This document shows positions 11,691 through 25,127 of a stretch of DNA of 64,000 nucleotides, piece after piece. Below the pieces are notes generated by a model. It searched no databases, was not told the DNA's origin, and saw nothing but the letters and a program-made list of their open reading frames with translations. The translations under genes were made by a program, and so were the position numbers. Each line of letters opens with the position of its first letter. Positions within the stretch are counted from its first letter, which is position 1. Source of the DNA: Halocaridina rubra (taxonomy: Eukaryota > Arthropoda > Malacostraca > Decapoda > Atyidae); assembly GCA_037179515.1 (NCBI GenBank), contig JAXCGZ010005661.1:1-64000 (forward strand), in the 5' to 3' direction.

Positions 11691-12602
11691 TTAGTGATAC
11701 TTATCATACCTGTCCTTAAAACTATGGATTGAGATAGCATTAACTACCTCCTCGCTTAGCCAATTCCAATAATCAACTACTCTTACACTGAAAAAGTATT
11801 TCCTTACATCCTGCAAAGAAGTTTTCTTACGAAGCTTCAAACTATGACTTCTAGTTCTAGAGCCAGCCATATCAAAATATCGATCCCTATCCACTCTATC
11901 ATAACCATGAAGGAATTTAAAGACTGTCACCATATCCCCCTTCACTCTTCTAGCTTCGAGTGATGGTAAGTCTAATTCCCTCAGCCTCTCATCATAACTG
12001 AGATTGCGTATTTCTGGCACCAGTTTCGTGGCATGTCTTTGAACTTTTTCAAGCTTAGCTATGTGCTTTTTCAAGTGCGGATTCCAAAAGGGGGCTGCAT
12101 ATTCGAGTTTTGGCCTCACATAGGTTACATAAATATTTCTGAACATTTCCTTGTCCATGTGCCTGAAGGCTACCCTTACATTTGATAAGAATGCATATGC
12201 TGCCCTTACTATGCCATTTATATGTATTTCTGGAGACAAATCTGCCAGTATGTTTACTCCTAGATCTCTCTCATTTTCTGTCTCTTGAAGTTGTACTCCA
12301 GCCACCGAGTGATCAAGCTTGGGCCTTCTTGCACTTGTACCCATTCTCATTACCTTACATTTTGAAGCATTGAATTTCATTAGCCGCTTTTCTGACCACT
12401 CATGCAGATTATTTAGATCCTCCTGGGGTTCTCTACCATTGTTCTCGTTTTTTACTTTCTTCACAATCTTTGCATCATCTGCAGACGTATTCATGGATGA
12501 ATTTACAGACTCTGGTAGGTCATTTACATAAACAAGGAACAAAAGTGGCCCTAAAACTGAACCCTGTGGAACTCCACTACTAACTCTTCTCCATTCAGAC
12601 AC
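11691..12602 (-). pseudogene. Unit B4: RT C-terminal remnant (S type)
   Basis: A 303-codon open stretch with NSSMN and TSADD at motif C. The S member of the most distal clear trimer. Confidence 0.83.
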
Positions 12603-12755
12603 TGAGTGTCTTACTCTAACCCTCTGTTCCCTTCCTTCTAAGTAAGTTTTTGCTATGTATGTATGTGATTACCTAATTGTGATTACCTAATTGTGTTTAC
12701 GGGAAAGAGCCCAAAGCTCGTATCTTCCCATCTCCTGAACGGTTCCATTTTATAC

Positions 12756-13667
12756 TTAGTGATACTTATCATACCTGTCCTTAAAACTATGGATTGAGAT
12801 AGCATTAACTACCTCCTCGCTTAGCCAATTCCAATAATCAACTACTCTTACACTGAAAAAGTATTTCCTTACATCCTGCAAAGAAGTTTTCTTACGAAGC
12901 TTCAAACTATGACTTCTAGTTCTAGAGCCAGCCATATCAAAATATCGATCCCTATCCACTCTATCATAACCATGAAGGAATTTAAAAACTGTCACCATAT
13001 CCCCCCTCACTCTTCTAGCTTCGAGTGATGGTAAGTCTAATTCCCTCAGCCTCTCATCATAACTGAGATTGCGTATTTCTGGCACCAGTTTCGTGGCATG
13101 TCTTTGAACTTTTTCAAGCTTAGCTATGTGCTTTTTCAAGTGTGGATTCCAAAAGGGGGCTGCATATTCGAGTTTTGGCCTCATATAGGTTACATAAATA
13201 TTTCTGAACATTTCCTTGTCCATGTGCCTGAAGGCTACCCTTACATTTGATAAGAATGCATATGCTGCCCTTACTATGCCATTTATATGTATTTCTGGAT
13301 ACAAATCTGCCAGTATGTTTACTCCTAGATCTCTCTCATTTTCTGTCTCTTGAAGTTGTACTCCAGCCACTGAGTGGTCAAGCTTGGGCCTTCTTGCACT
13401 TGTACCCATTCTCATTACCTTACATTTTGAAGTATTGAATTTCATTAGCCACTTTTCTGACCACTCATGCAGAGTATTTAGATCCTCCTGAAGTTCTCTA
13501 CCATTGTTCTCGTTTTTTACTTTCTTCACAAACTTTGCATCATCTGCAAACATATTCATGAATGAATTTACAGACTCTGGTAGGTCATTTACATATACAA
13601 GGAACAAAAGTGGCCCTAAAACTGAACCCTGTGGAACTCCACTACTAACTCTTCTCCATTCAGACAC
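12756..13667 (-). pseudogene. Unit B5: RT C-terminal remnant (F type)
   Basis: FADD retained; carries KFVKK, LADLYPEIH and YMRP. LADLYPEIH is also found in unit B16, evidence of exchange between distant units. Confidence 0.83.
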
Positions 13668-13765
13668 TGAGTGTCTTACTCTAACCCTCTGTTCCCTTCC
13701 TTCTAAGTAAGTTTTTGCTATGTATGTATGTATGTGATTACCTAATTGTGATTACCTAATTGTGT

Positions 13766-14677
13766 TTACGGGAAAGAACCCAAAGCTCGTATCTTCCCGT
13801 CTCCTGATCGGTTCCATTTTACCTCCTCGCTTAGCCAATTCCAATTATCAACTACTCTTACACTGAAAAAGTATTTCCTTACATCCTGCAAAGAAGTTTT
13901 CTTACGAAGCTTCAAACTATGACCTCTAGTTCTAGAGCCAGCCATATCAAAATATCGATCCCTATCCACTCTATCATAACCATGAAGGAATTTAAACACT
14001 GTCACCATATCCCCCCTCACTCTTCTAGCTTCGAGTGATGGTAAGTCTAATTCCCTCAGCCTCTCATCATAACTGAGATTGCGTATTTCTGGCACCAGTT
14101 TCGTGGCATGTCTTTGAACTTTTTCAAGCTTAGCTATGTATTTTTTCAAGTGCGGATTCCAAAAGGGGGCTGCATATTTGAGTTTTGGCCTCACATAGGT
14201 TACATAAATATTTCTGAACATTTCCTTGTCCATGTGCCTGAAGGCTACCCTTACATTTGATAAGAATGCATATGCTGCCCTTACTATGCCATTTATATGT
14301 ATTTCTGGAGACAAATCTGCCAGTATGTTTACTCCTAGATCTCTCTCATTTTCTGTCTCTTGAAGTTGTACTTCAGCCACCGAGTGGTCCAGCTTGGGCC
14401 TTCTTGCACTTGTACCCATTCTCATTACCTTACATTTTGAAGTATTGAATTTCATTAGCCGCTTTTCTGACCACTCATGAAGATTATTTAGATCCTCCTG
14501 ACGTTCTCTACCATTGTTCTCGTTTTTTACTTTCTTCACAATCTTTGCATCATCTGCAAACATATTCATGGATGAATTTACAGACTCTAGTAGGTCATTT
14601 ACATATACAAGGAACAAAAGTGGCCCTAAAACTGAACCCTGTGGAACTCCATTACTAACTCTTCTCCATTCAGACAC
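13766..14677 (-). pseudogene. Unit B6: RT C-terminal remnant (short type)
   Basis: A 59-bp deletion removes the normal C terminus (VVNAISIHSFKDRYDKYH and stop), so the frame reads into the 3' UTR and ends KWNRSGDGKIRALGSFP. FADD retained; carries KYAAPFW and KKYIAK markers shared with units B9, B12 and B15. Confidence 0.84.
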
Positions 14678-14834
14678 TGAGTGTCTTACTCTAACCCTCT
14701 GTTCCCTTACTTCTAAGTAAGTTTTTGCTATGTATGTATGTATGTGATAACCTAATTGTGATTACCTAATTGTGTTTACAGGAAAGAGCCCAAAGCTCGT
14801 ATCTTCCCATCTCCTGATTGGTTCCATTTTATAC

Positions 14835-15746
14835 TTAGTGATACTTATCATACCTGTCCTTAAAACTATGGATTGAGATAGCATTAACTACCTCCTCGCT
14901 TAGCCAATTCCAATAATCAACTACTCTTACACTGAAAAAGTATTTCCTTACATCCTGCAAAGAAGTTTTCTTACGAAGCTTTAAACTATGACCTCTAGTT
15001 CTAGAGCCAGCCATATCAAAATATCGATCCCTATCCACGCTATCATAACCATGAAGGAATTTAAAGACTGTCACCATATCCCTCTTCACTCTTCTAGCTT
15101 CGAGTGATGGTAAGTCTAATTCCCTCAGCCTCTCATCATAACTGAGATTGCGTATTTCTGGCACCAGTTTCGTGGCATGTCTTTGAACTTTTTCAAGCTT
15201 AGCTATGTGCTTTTTCAAGTGCGGATTCCAAAAGGGGGCTGCATATTCGAGTTTTGGCCTCACATAGGTTACATAAATATTTCTGAACATTTCCTTGTCC
15301 ATGTGCCTGAAGGCTACCCTTACATTTGATAAGAATGCATATGCTGCCCTTACTATGCCATTTATATGTATTTCTGGAGACAAATCTGCCAGAATGTTTA
15401 CTCCTAGATCTCTCTCATTTTCTGTCTCTTGAAGTTGTACTCCAGCCACCGAGTGGTCAAGCTTGGGCCTTCTTGCACTTGTACCCATTCTCATTACCTT
15501 ACATTTTGAAGTATTGAATTTCATTAGCCGCTTTTCTGACCACTCATGCAGATTATTTAGATCCTCCTGAGGTTCTCTACCATTGTTCTCGTTTTTTACT
15601 TTCTTCACAATCTTTGCATCATCTGCAGACATATTCATGAATGAATTTACAGACTCTGGTAGGTCATTTACATATACAAGGAACAAAAGTGGCCCTAAAA
15701 CTGAACCCTGTGGAACTCCACTACTAACTCTTCTCCATTCAGACAC
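14835..15746 (-). pseudogene. Unit B7: RT C-terminal remnant (S type)
   Basis: SADD at motif C, RRVKRDM and HGYDSVD variants, tail with GTGATAACC. No motif A. Confidence 0.83.
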
Positions 15747-15844
15747 TGAGTGTCTTACTCTAACCCTCTGTTCCCTTCCTTCTAAGTAAGTTTTTGCTAT
15801 GTATGTATGTATGTGATTACCTAATTGTGATTACCTAATTGTGT

Positions 15845-16756
15845 TTACGGGAAAGAGCCCAAAGCTCGTATCTTCCCATCTCCTGATCGGTTCCATTTTA
15901 CCTCCTCGCTTAGCCAATTCCAATTATCAACTACTCTTACACTGAAAAAGTATTTCCTTACATCCTGCAAAGAAGTTTTCTTACGAAGCTTCAAACTATG
16001 ACCTCTAGTTCTAGAGCCAACCATATCAAAATATCGATCCCTATCCACTCTATCATAACCATGAAGGAATTTAAACACTGTCACCATATCCCCCCTCACT
16101 CTTCTAGCTTCGAGTGATGGTAAGTCTAATTCCCTCAGCCTCTCATCATAACTGAGATTGCGTATTTCTGGCACCAGTTTCGTGGCATGTCTTTGAACTT
16201 TTTCAAGCTTAGCTATGTGCTTTTTCAAGTGCGGATTCCAAAAGGGGGCTGCATATTCGAGTTTTGGCCTCACATAGGTTACATAAATATTTCTGAACAT
16301 TTCCTTGTCCATGTGCCTGAAGGCTACCCTTACATTTGATAAGAATGCATATGCTGCCCTTACTATGCCATTTATATGTATTTCTGGAGACAAGTCTGCC
16401 AGTATGTTTACTCCTAGATCTCTCTCATTTTCTGTCTCTTGAAGTTGTACTCCAGCCACCGAATAGTCAAGCTTGGGCCTTCTTTCACTTGTACCCATTC
16501 TCATTACCTTACATTTTGAAGCATTGAATTTCATTAGCCACTTTTCTGACCACTCATGCAGAGTATTTAGATCCTCCTGAAGTTCTCTACCATTGTTCTC
16601 GTTTTTTACTTTCTTCACAATCTTTGCATCATCTGCAAACATATTCATGAATGAATTTACAGACTCTGGTAGGTCATTTACATATACAAGGAACAAAAGT
16701 GGCCCTAAAACTGAACCCTGTGGAACTCCACTACTAACTCTTCTCCATTCAGACAC
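15845..16756 (-). pseudogene. Unit B8: RT C-terminal remnant (F type with the 59-bp deletion)
   Basis: Body resembles F units (LDYSV, KWLMKF) but the 3' end carries the short-type deletion, so the deletion has moved between unit types. FADD retained. Confidence 0.83.
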
Positions 16757-16854
16757 TGAGTGTCTTACTCTAACCCTCTGTTCCCTTCCTTCTAAGTAAG
16801 TTTTTGCTATGTATGTATGTATGTGATTACCTAATTGTGATTACCTAATTGTGT

Positions 16855-17765
16855 TTACGGGAAAGAACCCAAAGCTCGTATCTTCCCGTCTCCTGATCGG
16901 TTCCATTTTACCTCCTCGCTTAGCCAATTCCAATTATCAACTACTCTTACACTGAAAAAGTATTTCCTTACATCCTGCAAAGAAGTTTTCTTACGAAGCT
17001 TCAAACTATGACCTCTAGTTCTAGAGCCAGCCATATCAAAATATCGATCCCTATCCACTCTATCATAACCATGAAGGAATTTAAACACTGTCACCATATC
17101 CCCCCTCACTCTTCTAGCTTCGAGTGATGGTAAGTCTAATTCCCTCAGCCTCTCATCATAACTGAGATTGCGTATATCTGGCACCAGTTTCGTGGCATGT
17201 CTTTGAACTTTTTCAAGCTTAGCTATGTATTTTTTCAAGTGCGGATTCCAAAAGGGGGCTGCATATTTGAGTTTTGGCCTCACATAGGTTACATAAATAT
17301 TTCTGAACATTTCCTTGTCCATGTGCCTGAAGGCTACCCTTACATTTGATAAGAATGCATATGCTGCCCTTACTATGCCATTTATATGTATTTCTGGAGA
17401 CAAATCTGCCAGTATGTTTACTCCTAGATCTCTCTCATTTTCTGTATCTTGAAGTTGTACTCCAGCCACCGAGTGGTCCAGCTTGGGCCTTCTTGCACTT
17501 GTACCCATTCTCATTACCTTACATTTTGAAGTATTGAATTTCATTAGCCACTTTTCTGACCACTCATGCAGATTATTTAGATCCTCCTGAAGTTCTCTAT
17601 ATTGTTCTCGTTTTTTACTTTTTTCACAATCTTTGCATCATCTGCAAACATATTCATGGATGAATTTACAGACTCTGGTAGGTCATTTACATATACAAGG
17701 AACAAAAGTGGCCCAAAAACTGAACCCTGTGGAACTCCACTACTAACTCTTCTCCATTCAGACAC
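16855..17765 (-). pseudogene. Unit B9: RT C-terminal remnant (short type, frameshifted)
   Basis: The only array unit whose frame is broken: a one-base loss near 17600 (NNGRE region) splits the reading frame into 17577-17765 and 16855-17544. Also carries the 59-bp 3' deletion. Confidence 0.84.
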
Positions 17766-17922
17766 TGAGTGTCTTACTCTAACCCTCTGTTCCCTTCCTG
17801 CTAAGTAAGTTTTTGCTATGTATGTATGTATGTGATAACCTAATTGTGATTACCTAATTGTGTTTACAGGAAAGAGCCCAAAGCTCGTATCTTCCCATCT
17901 CCTGATTGGTTCCATTTTATAC

Positions 17923-18834
17923 TTAGTGATAATTATCATACCTGTCCTTAAAACTATGGATTGAGATAGCATTAACTACCTCCTCGCTTAGCCAATTCCA
18001 ATAATCAACTACTCTTACACTGAAAAAGTATTTTCTTACATCCTGCAAAGAAGTTTTCTTACGAAGCTTTAAACTATGACCTCTAGGTCTAGAGCCAGCC
18101 ATATCAAAATATCGATCCCTATCCACTCTATCATAACCATGAAGGAATTTAAAGACTGTCACCATATCCCCCTTCACTCTTCTAGCTTCGAGTGATGGTA
18201 AGTCTAATTCCCTCAGCCTCTCATCATAACTGAGATTGCGTATTTCTGGCACCAGTTTCGTGGCATGTCTTTGAACTTTTTCAAGCTTAGCTATGTGCTT
18301 TTTCAAGTGCGGATTCCAAAAGGGGGCTGCATATTCGAGTTTTGGCCTCACATAGGTTACATAAATATTTCTGAACATTTCCTTGTCCATGTGCCTGAAG
18401 GCTACCCTTACATTTGATAAGAATGCATATGCTGCCCTTACTATGCCATTTATATGTATTTCTGGAGACAAATCTGCCAGTATGTTTACTCCTAGATCTC
18501 TCTCATTTTCTGTCTCTTGAAGTTGTACTCCAGCCAGCGAGTGGTCAAGCTTGGGCCTTCTTGCACTTGTACCCATTCTCATTACCTTACATTTTGAAGT
18601 ATTGAATTTCATTAGCCACTTTTCTGACCACTCATGCAGATTATTTAGATCCTCCTGAGGTTCTCTACCATTGTTCTCGTTTTTTACTTTCTTCACAATC
18701 TTTGCATAATCTGCAGACATATTCATGAATGAATTTACAGACTCTGGTAGGTCATTTACATAAACAAGGAACAAAAGTGGCCCTAAAACTGAACCCTGTG
18801 GAACTCCATTACTAACTCTTCTCCATTCAGACAC
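17923..18834 (-). pseudogene. Unit B10: RT C-terminal remnant (S type, SADY)
   Basis: Motif C reads SADY, so one catalytic aspartate is lost. LDHSLAG is shared with B13, its partner 3148 bp away. Confidence 0.84.
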
Positions 18835-18991
18835 TGAGTGTCTTACTCTAACCCTCTGTTCCCTTCCTTCTAAGTAAGTTTTTGCTATGTATGTATGTAT
18901 GTGATTACCTAATTGTGATTACCTAATTGTGTTTACGGGAAAGAGCCCAAAGCTCGTATCTTCCCATCTCCTGACCGGTTCCATTTTATAC

Positions 18992-19903
18992 TTAGTGATA
19001 CTTATCATACCTGTCCTTAAAACTATGGATTGAGATAGCATTAACTACCTCCTCGCTTAGCCAATTCCAATAATCAACTACTCTTACACTGAAAAAGTAT
19101 TTCCTTACATCCTGCAAAGAAGTTTTCTTACGAAGCTTCAAACTATGACCTCTAGTTCTAGAGCCAGCCATATCAAAATATCGATCCCTATCCACTCTAT
19201 CATAACCATGAAGGAATTTAAACACTGTCACCATATCCCCCCTCACTCTTCTAGCTTTGAGTGATGGTAAGTCTAATTCCCTCAGCCTCTCATCATAACT
19301 GAGATTGCGTATTTCTGGCACCAGTTTCGTGGCATGTCTTTGAACTTTTTCAAGCTTAGCTATGTGCTTTTTCAAGTGTGGATTCCAAAAGGGGGCTGCA
19401 TATTCGAGTTTTGGCCTCATATAGGTTACATAAATATTTCTGAACATTTCCTTGTCCATGTGCCTGAAGGCTACCTTTACATTTGATAAGAATGCATATG
19501 CTGCCCTTACTATGCCATTTATATGTATTTCTGGAGACAAATCTGCCAGTATGTTTACTCCTAGATCTCTCTCATTTTTTGTCTCTTGAAGTTGTACTCC
19601 AGCCACCGAGTAGTCAAGCTTGGGCCTTCTTGCACTTGTACCCATTCTCATTACCTTACATTTTGAAGTATTGAATTTCATTAGCCACTTTTCTGACCAC
19701 TCATGCAGAGTATTTAGATCCTCCTGAAGTTCTCTACCATTGTTCTCGTTTTTTACTTTCTTCACAATCTTTGCATCATCTGCAAACATATTCATGAATG
19801 AATTTAGAGACTCTGGTAGGTCCTTTACATATACAAGGAACAAAAGTGGCCCTAAAACTGAACCCTGTGGAACTCCAATACTAACTCTTCTCCATTCAGA
19901 CAC
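18992..19903 (-). pseudogene. Unit B11: RT C-terminal remnant (F type)
   Basis: FADD retained; VSIG, ESLNSF and YMRP variants. Partner of B14 at a spacing of 3148 bp. Confidence 0.83.
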
Positions 19904-20001
19904 TGAGTGTCTTACTCTAACCCTCTGTTCCCTTCCTTCTAAGTAAGTTTTTGCTATGTATGTATGTATGTGATTACCTAATTGTGATTACCTAATTGTG
20001 T

Positions 20002-20913
20002 TTACGGGAAAGAACCCAAAGCTCTTATCTTCCCGTCTCCTGATCGGTTCCATTTTACCTCCTCGCTTAGCCAATTCCAATTATCAACTACTCTTACACT
20101 GAAAAAGTATTTCCTTACATCCTGCAAAGAAGTTTTCTTACGAAGCTTCAAACTATGACCTCTAGTTCTAGAGCCAGCCATATCAAAATATCGATCCCTA
20201 TCCACTCTATCATAACCATGAAGGAATTTAAAGACTGTCACCATATCCCCCCTCACTCTTCTAGCTTCGAGTGATGGTAAGTCTAATTCCCTCAGCCTCT
20301 CATCATAGCTGAGATTGCGTATTTCTGGCACCAGTTTTGTGGCATGTCTTTGAACTTTTTCAAGCTTAGCTATGTATTTTTTCAAGTGCGGATTCCAAAA
20401 GGGGGCTGCATATTTGAGTTTTGGCCTCACATAGGTTACATAAATATTTCTGAACATTTCCTTGTCCATGTGCCTGAAGGCTACCCTTACATTTGATAAG
20501 AATGCATATGCTGCCCTTACTATGCCATTTATATGTATTTCTGGAGACAAATCTGCCAGTATGTTTACTCCTAGATCTCTCTCATTTTCTGTCTCTTGAA
20601 GTTGTACTCCAGCCACCGAGTGGTCCAGCTTGGGCCTTCTTGCACTTGTACCCATTCTCATTACCTTACATTTTGAAGTATTGAATTTCATTAGCCACTT
20701 TTCTGACCACTCATGCAGAGTATTTAGATCCTCCTGAAGTTCTCTACCATTGTTCTCGTTTTTTACTTTCTTCACAATCTTTGCATCATCTGCAAGCATA
20801 TTCATGGATGAATTTACAGACTCTGGTAGGTCATTTACATATACAAGGAACAAAAGTGGCCCTAAAACTGAACCCTGTGGAACTCCACTACTAACTCTTC
20901 TCCATTCAGACAC
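20002..20913 (-). pseudogene. Unit B12: RT C-terminal remnant (short type)
   Basis: 59-bp 3' deletion; motif C reads LADD. Partner of B15 at a spacing of 3148 bp. Confidence 0.83.
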
Positions 20914-21070
20914 TGAGTGTCTTACTCTAACCCTCTGTTCCCTTCCTTCTAAGTAAGTTTTTGCTATGTATGTATGTATGTGATAACCTAATTGTGATTA
21001 CCTAATTGTGTTTACAGGAAAGAGCCCAAAGCTCGTATCTTCTCATCTCCTGATTGGTTCCATTTTATAC

Positions 21071-21982
21071 TTAGTGATACTTATCATACCTGTCCTTAAA
21101 ACTATGGATTGAGATAGCATTAACTACCTCCTCGCTTAGCCAATTCCAATAATCAACTACTCTTACACTGAAAAAGTATTTCCTTACATCCTGCAAAGAA
21201 GTTTTCTTACGAAGCTTTAAACTATGACCTCTAGTTCTAGAGCCAGCCATATCAAAATATCGATCCCTATCCACTCTATCATAACCATGAAGGAATTTAA
21301 AGACTGTCACCATATCCCCCTTCACTCTTCTAGCTTCGAGTGATGGTAAGTCTAATTCCCTCAGCCTCTCATCATAACTGAGATTGCGTATTTCTGGCAC
21401 CAGTTTCGTGGCATGTCTTTGAACTTTTTCAAGCTTAGCTATGTGCTTTTTCAAGTGCGGATTCCAAAAGGGGGCTGCATATTCGAGTTTTGGCCTCACA
21501 TAGGTTACATAAATATTTCTGAACATTTCCTTGTCCATGTGCCTGAAGGCTACCCTTACATTTGATAAGAATGCATATGCTGCCCTTACTATGCCATTTA
21601 TATGTATTTCTGGAGACAAATCTGCCAGTATGTTTACTCCTAGATCTCTCTCATTTTCTGTCTCTTGAAGTTGTACTCCAGCCAGCGAGTGGTCAAGCTT
21701 GGGCCTTCTTGCACTTGTACCCATTCTCATTACCTTACATTTTGAAGAATTGAATTTCATTAGCCACTTTTCTGACCACTCATGCAGATTATTTAGATCC
21801 TCCTGAGGTTCTCTACCATTGTTCTCGTTTTTTACTTTCTTCACAATCTTTGCATAATCTGCAGACATATTCATGAATGAATTTACAGACTCTGGTAGGT
21901 CATTTACATAAACAAGGAACAAAAGTGGCCCTAAAACTGAACCCTGTGGAACTCCATTACTAACTCTTCTCCATTCAGACAC
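21071..21982 (-). pseudogene. Unit B13: RT C-terminal remnant (S type, SADY)
   Basis: SADY and LDHSLAG as in B10; only a handful of differences from it. Confidence 0.83.
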
Positions 21983-22139
21983 TGAGTGTCTTACTCTAAC
22001 CCTCTGTTCCCTTCCTTCTAAGTAAGTTTTTGCTATGTATGTATGTATGTGATTACCTAATTGCGATTACCTAATTGTGTTTACGGGAAAGAGCCCAAAG
22101 CTCGTATCTTCCCATCTCCTGATCGGTTCCATTTTATAC

Positions 22140-23051
22140 TTAGTGATACTTATCATACCTGTCCTTAAAACTATGGATTGAGATAGCATTAACTACCTCC
22201 TCGCTTAGCCAATTCCAATAATCAACTACTCTTACACTGAAAAAGTATTTCCTTACATCCTGCAAAGAAGTTTTCTTACGAAGCTTCAAACTATGACCTC
22301 TAGTTCTAGAGCCAGCCATATCAAAATATCGATCCCTATCCACTCTATCATAACCATGAAGGAATTTAAACACTGTCACCATATCCCCCCTCACTCTTCT
22401 AGCTTCGAGTGATGGTAAGTCTAATTCCCTCAGCCTCTCATCATAACTGAGATTGCGTATTTCTGGCACCAGTTTCGTGGCATGTCTTTGAACTTTTTCA
22501 AGCTTAGCTATGTGCTTTTTCAAGTGTGGATTCCAAAAGGGGGCTGCATATTCGAGTTTTGGCCTCATATAGGTTACATAAATATTTCTGAACATTTCCT
22601 TGTCCATGTGCCTGAAGGCTACCCTTACATTTGATAAGAATGCATATGCTGCCCTTACTATGCCATTTATATGTATTTCTGGAGACAAATCTGCCAGTAT
22701 GTTTACTCCTAGATCTCTCTCATTTTCTGTCTCTTGAAGTTGTACTCCAGCCACCGAGTAGTCAAGCTTGGGCCTTCTTGCACTTGTACCCATTCTCATT
22801 ACCTTACATTTTGAAGTATTGAATTTCATTAGCCACTTTTCTGACCACTCATGCAGAGTATTTAGATCCTCCTGAAGTTCTCTACCATTGTTCTCGTTTT
22901 TTACTTTCTTCACAATCTTTGCATCATCTGCAAACATATTCATGAATGAATTTAGAGACTCTGGTAGGTCATTTACATAAACAAGGAACAAAAGTGGCCC
23001 TAAAACTGAACCCTGTGGAACTCCACTACTAACTCTTCTCCATTCAGACAC
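22140..23051 (-). pseudogene. Unit B14: RT C-terminal remnant (F type)
   Basis: FADD retained; ESLNSF and YMRP as in B11. Confidence 0.83.
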
Positions 23052-23149
23052 TGAGTGTCTTACTCTAACCCTCTGTTCCCTTCCTTCTAAGTAAGTTTTT
23101 GCTATGTATGTATGTATGTGATTACCTAATTGTGATTACCTAATTGTGT

Positions 23150-24061
23150 TTACGGGAAAGAACCCAAAGCTCTTATCTTCCCGTCTCCTGATCGGTTCCA
23201 TTTTACCTCCTCGCTTAGCCAATTCCAATTATCAACTACTCTTACACTGAAAAAGTATTTCCTTATATCCTGCAAAGAAGTTTTCTTACGAAGCTTCAAA
23301 CTATGACTTCTAGTTCTAGAGCCAGCCATATCAAAATATCGATCCCTATCCACTCTATCATAACCATGAAGGAATTTAAAGACTGTCACCATATCCCCCC
23401 TCACTCTTCTAGCTTCGAGTGATGGTAAGTCTAATTCCCTCAGCCTCTCATCATAGCTGAGATTGCGTATTTCTGGCACCAGTTTTGTGACATGTCTTTG
23501 AACTTTTTCAAGCTTAGCTATGTATTTTTTCAAGTGCGGATTCCCAAAGGGGGCTGCATATTTGAGTTTTGGCCTCACATAGGTTACATAAATATTTCTG
23601 AACATTTCCTTGTCCATGTGCCTGAAGGCTACCCTTACATTTGATAAGAATGCATATGCTGCCCTTACTATGCCATTTATATGTATTTCTGGAGACAAAT
23701 CTGCCAGTATGTTTACTCCTAGATCTCTCTCATTTTCTGTCTCTTGAAGTTGTACTCCAGCCACCGAGTGGTCCAGCTTGGGCCTTCTTGCACTTGTACC
23801 CATTCTCATTACCTTACATTTTGAAGTATTGAATTTCATTAGCCACTTTTCTGACCACTCATGCAGATTATTTAGATCCTCCTGAAGTTCTCTACCATTG
23901 TTCTCGTTTTTTACTTTCTTCACAATCTTTGCATCATCTGCAAACATATTCATGGATGAATTTACAGACTCTGGTAGGTCATTTACATATACAAGGAACA
24001 AAAGTGGCCCTAAAACTGAACCCTGTGGAACTCCACTACTAACTCTTCTCCATTCAGACAC
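23150..24061 (-). pseudogene. Unit B15: RT C-terminal remnant (short type)
   Basis: 59-bp 3' deletion; FADD retained; WNPH altered to GNPH. Confidence 0.83.
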
Positions 24062-24215
24062 TGAGTGTCTTACTCTAACCCTCTGTTCCCTTCCTTCTAA
24101 GTAAGTTTTTGCTATGTATGTATGTATGTGATAACCTAATTGTGATTACATAATTGTGTTTACAGGAAAGAGCCCAAAGCTCGTATCTTCTCATCTGATT
24201 GGTTCCATTTTATAC

Positions 24216-25127
24216 TTAGTGATACTTATCATACCTGTCCTTAAAACTATGGATTGAGATAGCATTAACTACCTCCTCGCTTAGCCAATTCCAATAATCA
24301 ACTACTCTTACACTGAAAAAGTATTTCCTTACATCCTGCAAAGAAGTTTTCTTACGAAGCTTTAAACTATGACCTCTAGTTCTAGAGCCAGCCATATCAA
24401 AATATCGATCCCTATCCACTCTATCATAACCATGAAGGAATTTAAAGACTGTCACCATATCCCCCCTCACTCTTCTAGCTTCGAGTGATGGTAAGTCTAA
24501 TTCCCTCAGCCTCTCATCATAACTGAGATTGCGTATTTCTGGCACCAGTTTCGTGGCATGTCTTTGAACTTTTTCAAGCTTAGCTATGTGCTTTTTCAAG
24601 TGCGGATTCCAAAAGGGGGCTGCATATTCGAGTTTTGGCCTCACATAGGTTACATAAATATTTCTGAACATTTCCTTGTCCATGTCCCTGAAGGCTACCC
24701 TCACATTTGATAAGAATGCATATGCTGCCCTTACTATGCCATTTATATGTATTTCTGGATACAAATCTGCCAGTATGTTTACTCCTAGATCTCTCTCATT
24801 TTCTGTCTCTTGAAGTTGTACTCCAGCCACCGAGTGGTCAATCTTGGGCCTTCTTGCACTTGTACCCATTCTCATTACCTTACATTTTGAAGTATTGAAT
24901 TTCATTAGCTGCTTTTCTGACCACTCATGCAGATTATTTAGATCCTCCTGAGGTTCTCTACCATTGTTCTCGTTTTTTACTTTCTTCACAATCTTTGCAT
25001 CATCTGCAGACATATTCATGAATGAATTTACAGACTCTGGTAGGTCATTTACATAAACAAGGAACAAAAGTGGCCATAAAACTGAACCCTGTGGAACTCC
25101 ACTACTAACTCTTCTCCATTCAGACAC
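24216..25127 (-). pseudogene. Unit B16: RT C-terminal remnant (S type)
   Basis: SADD at motif C, SVLWPLL in place of SVLGPLL, LADLYPEIH as in B5. First truncated unit downstream of the anchor copy. Confidence 0.83.
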
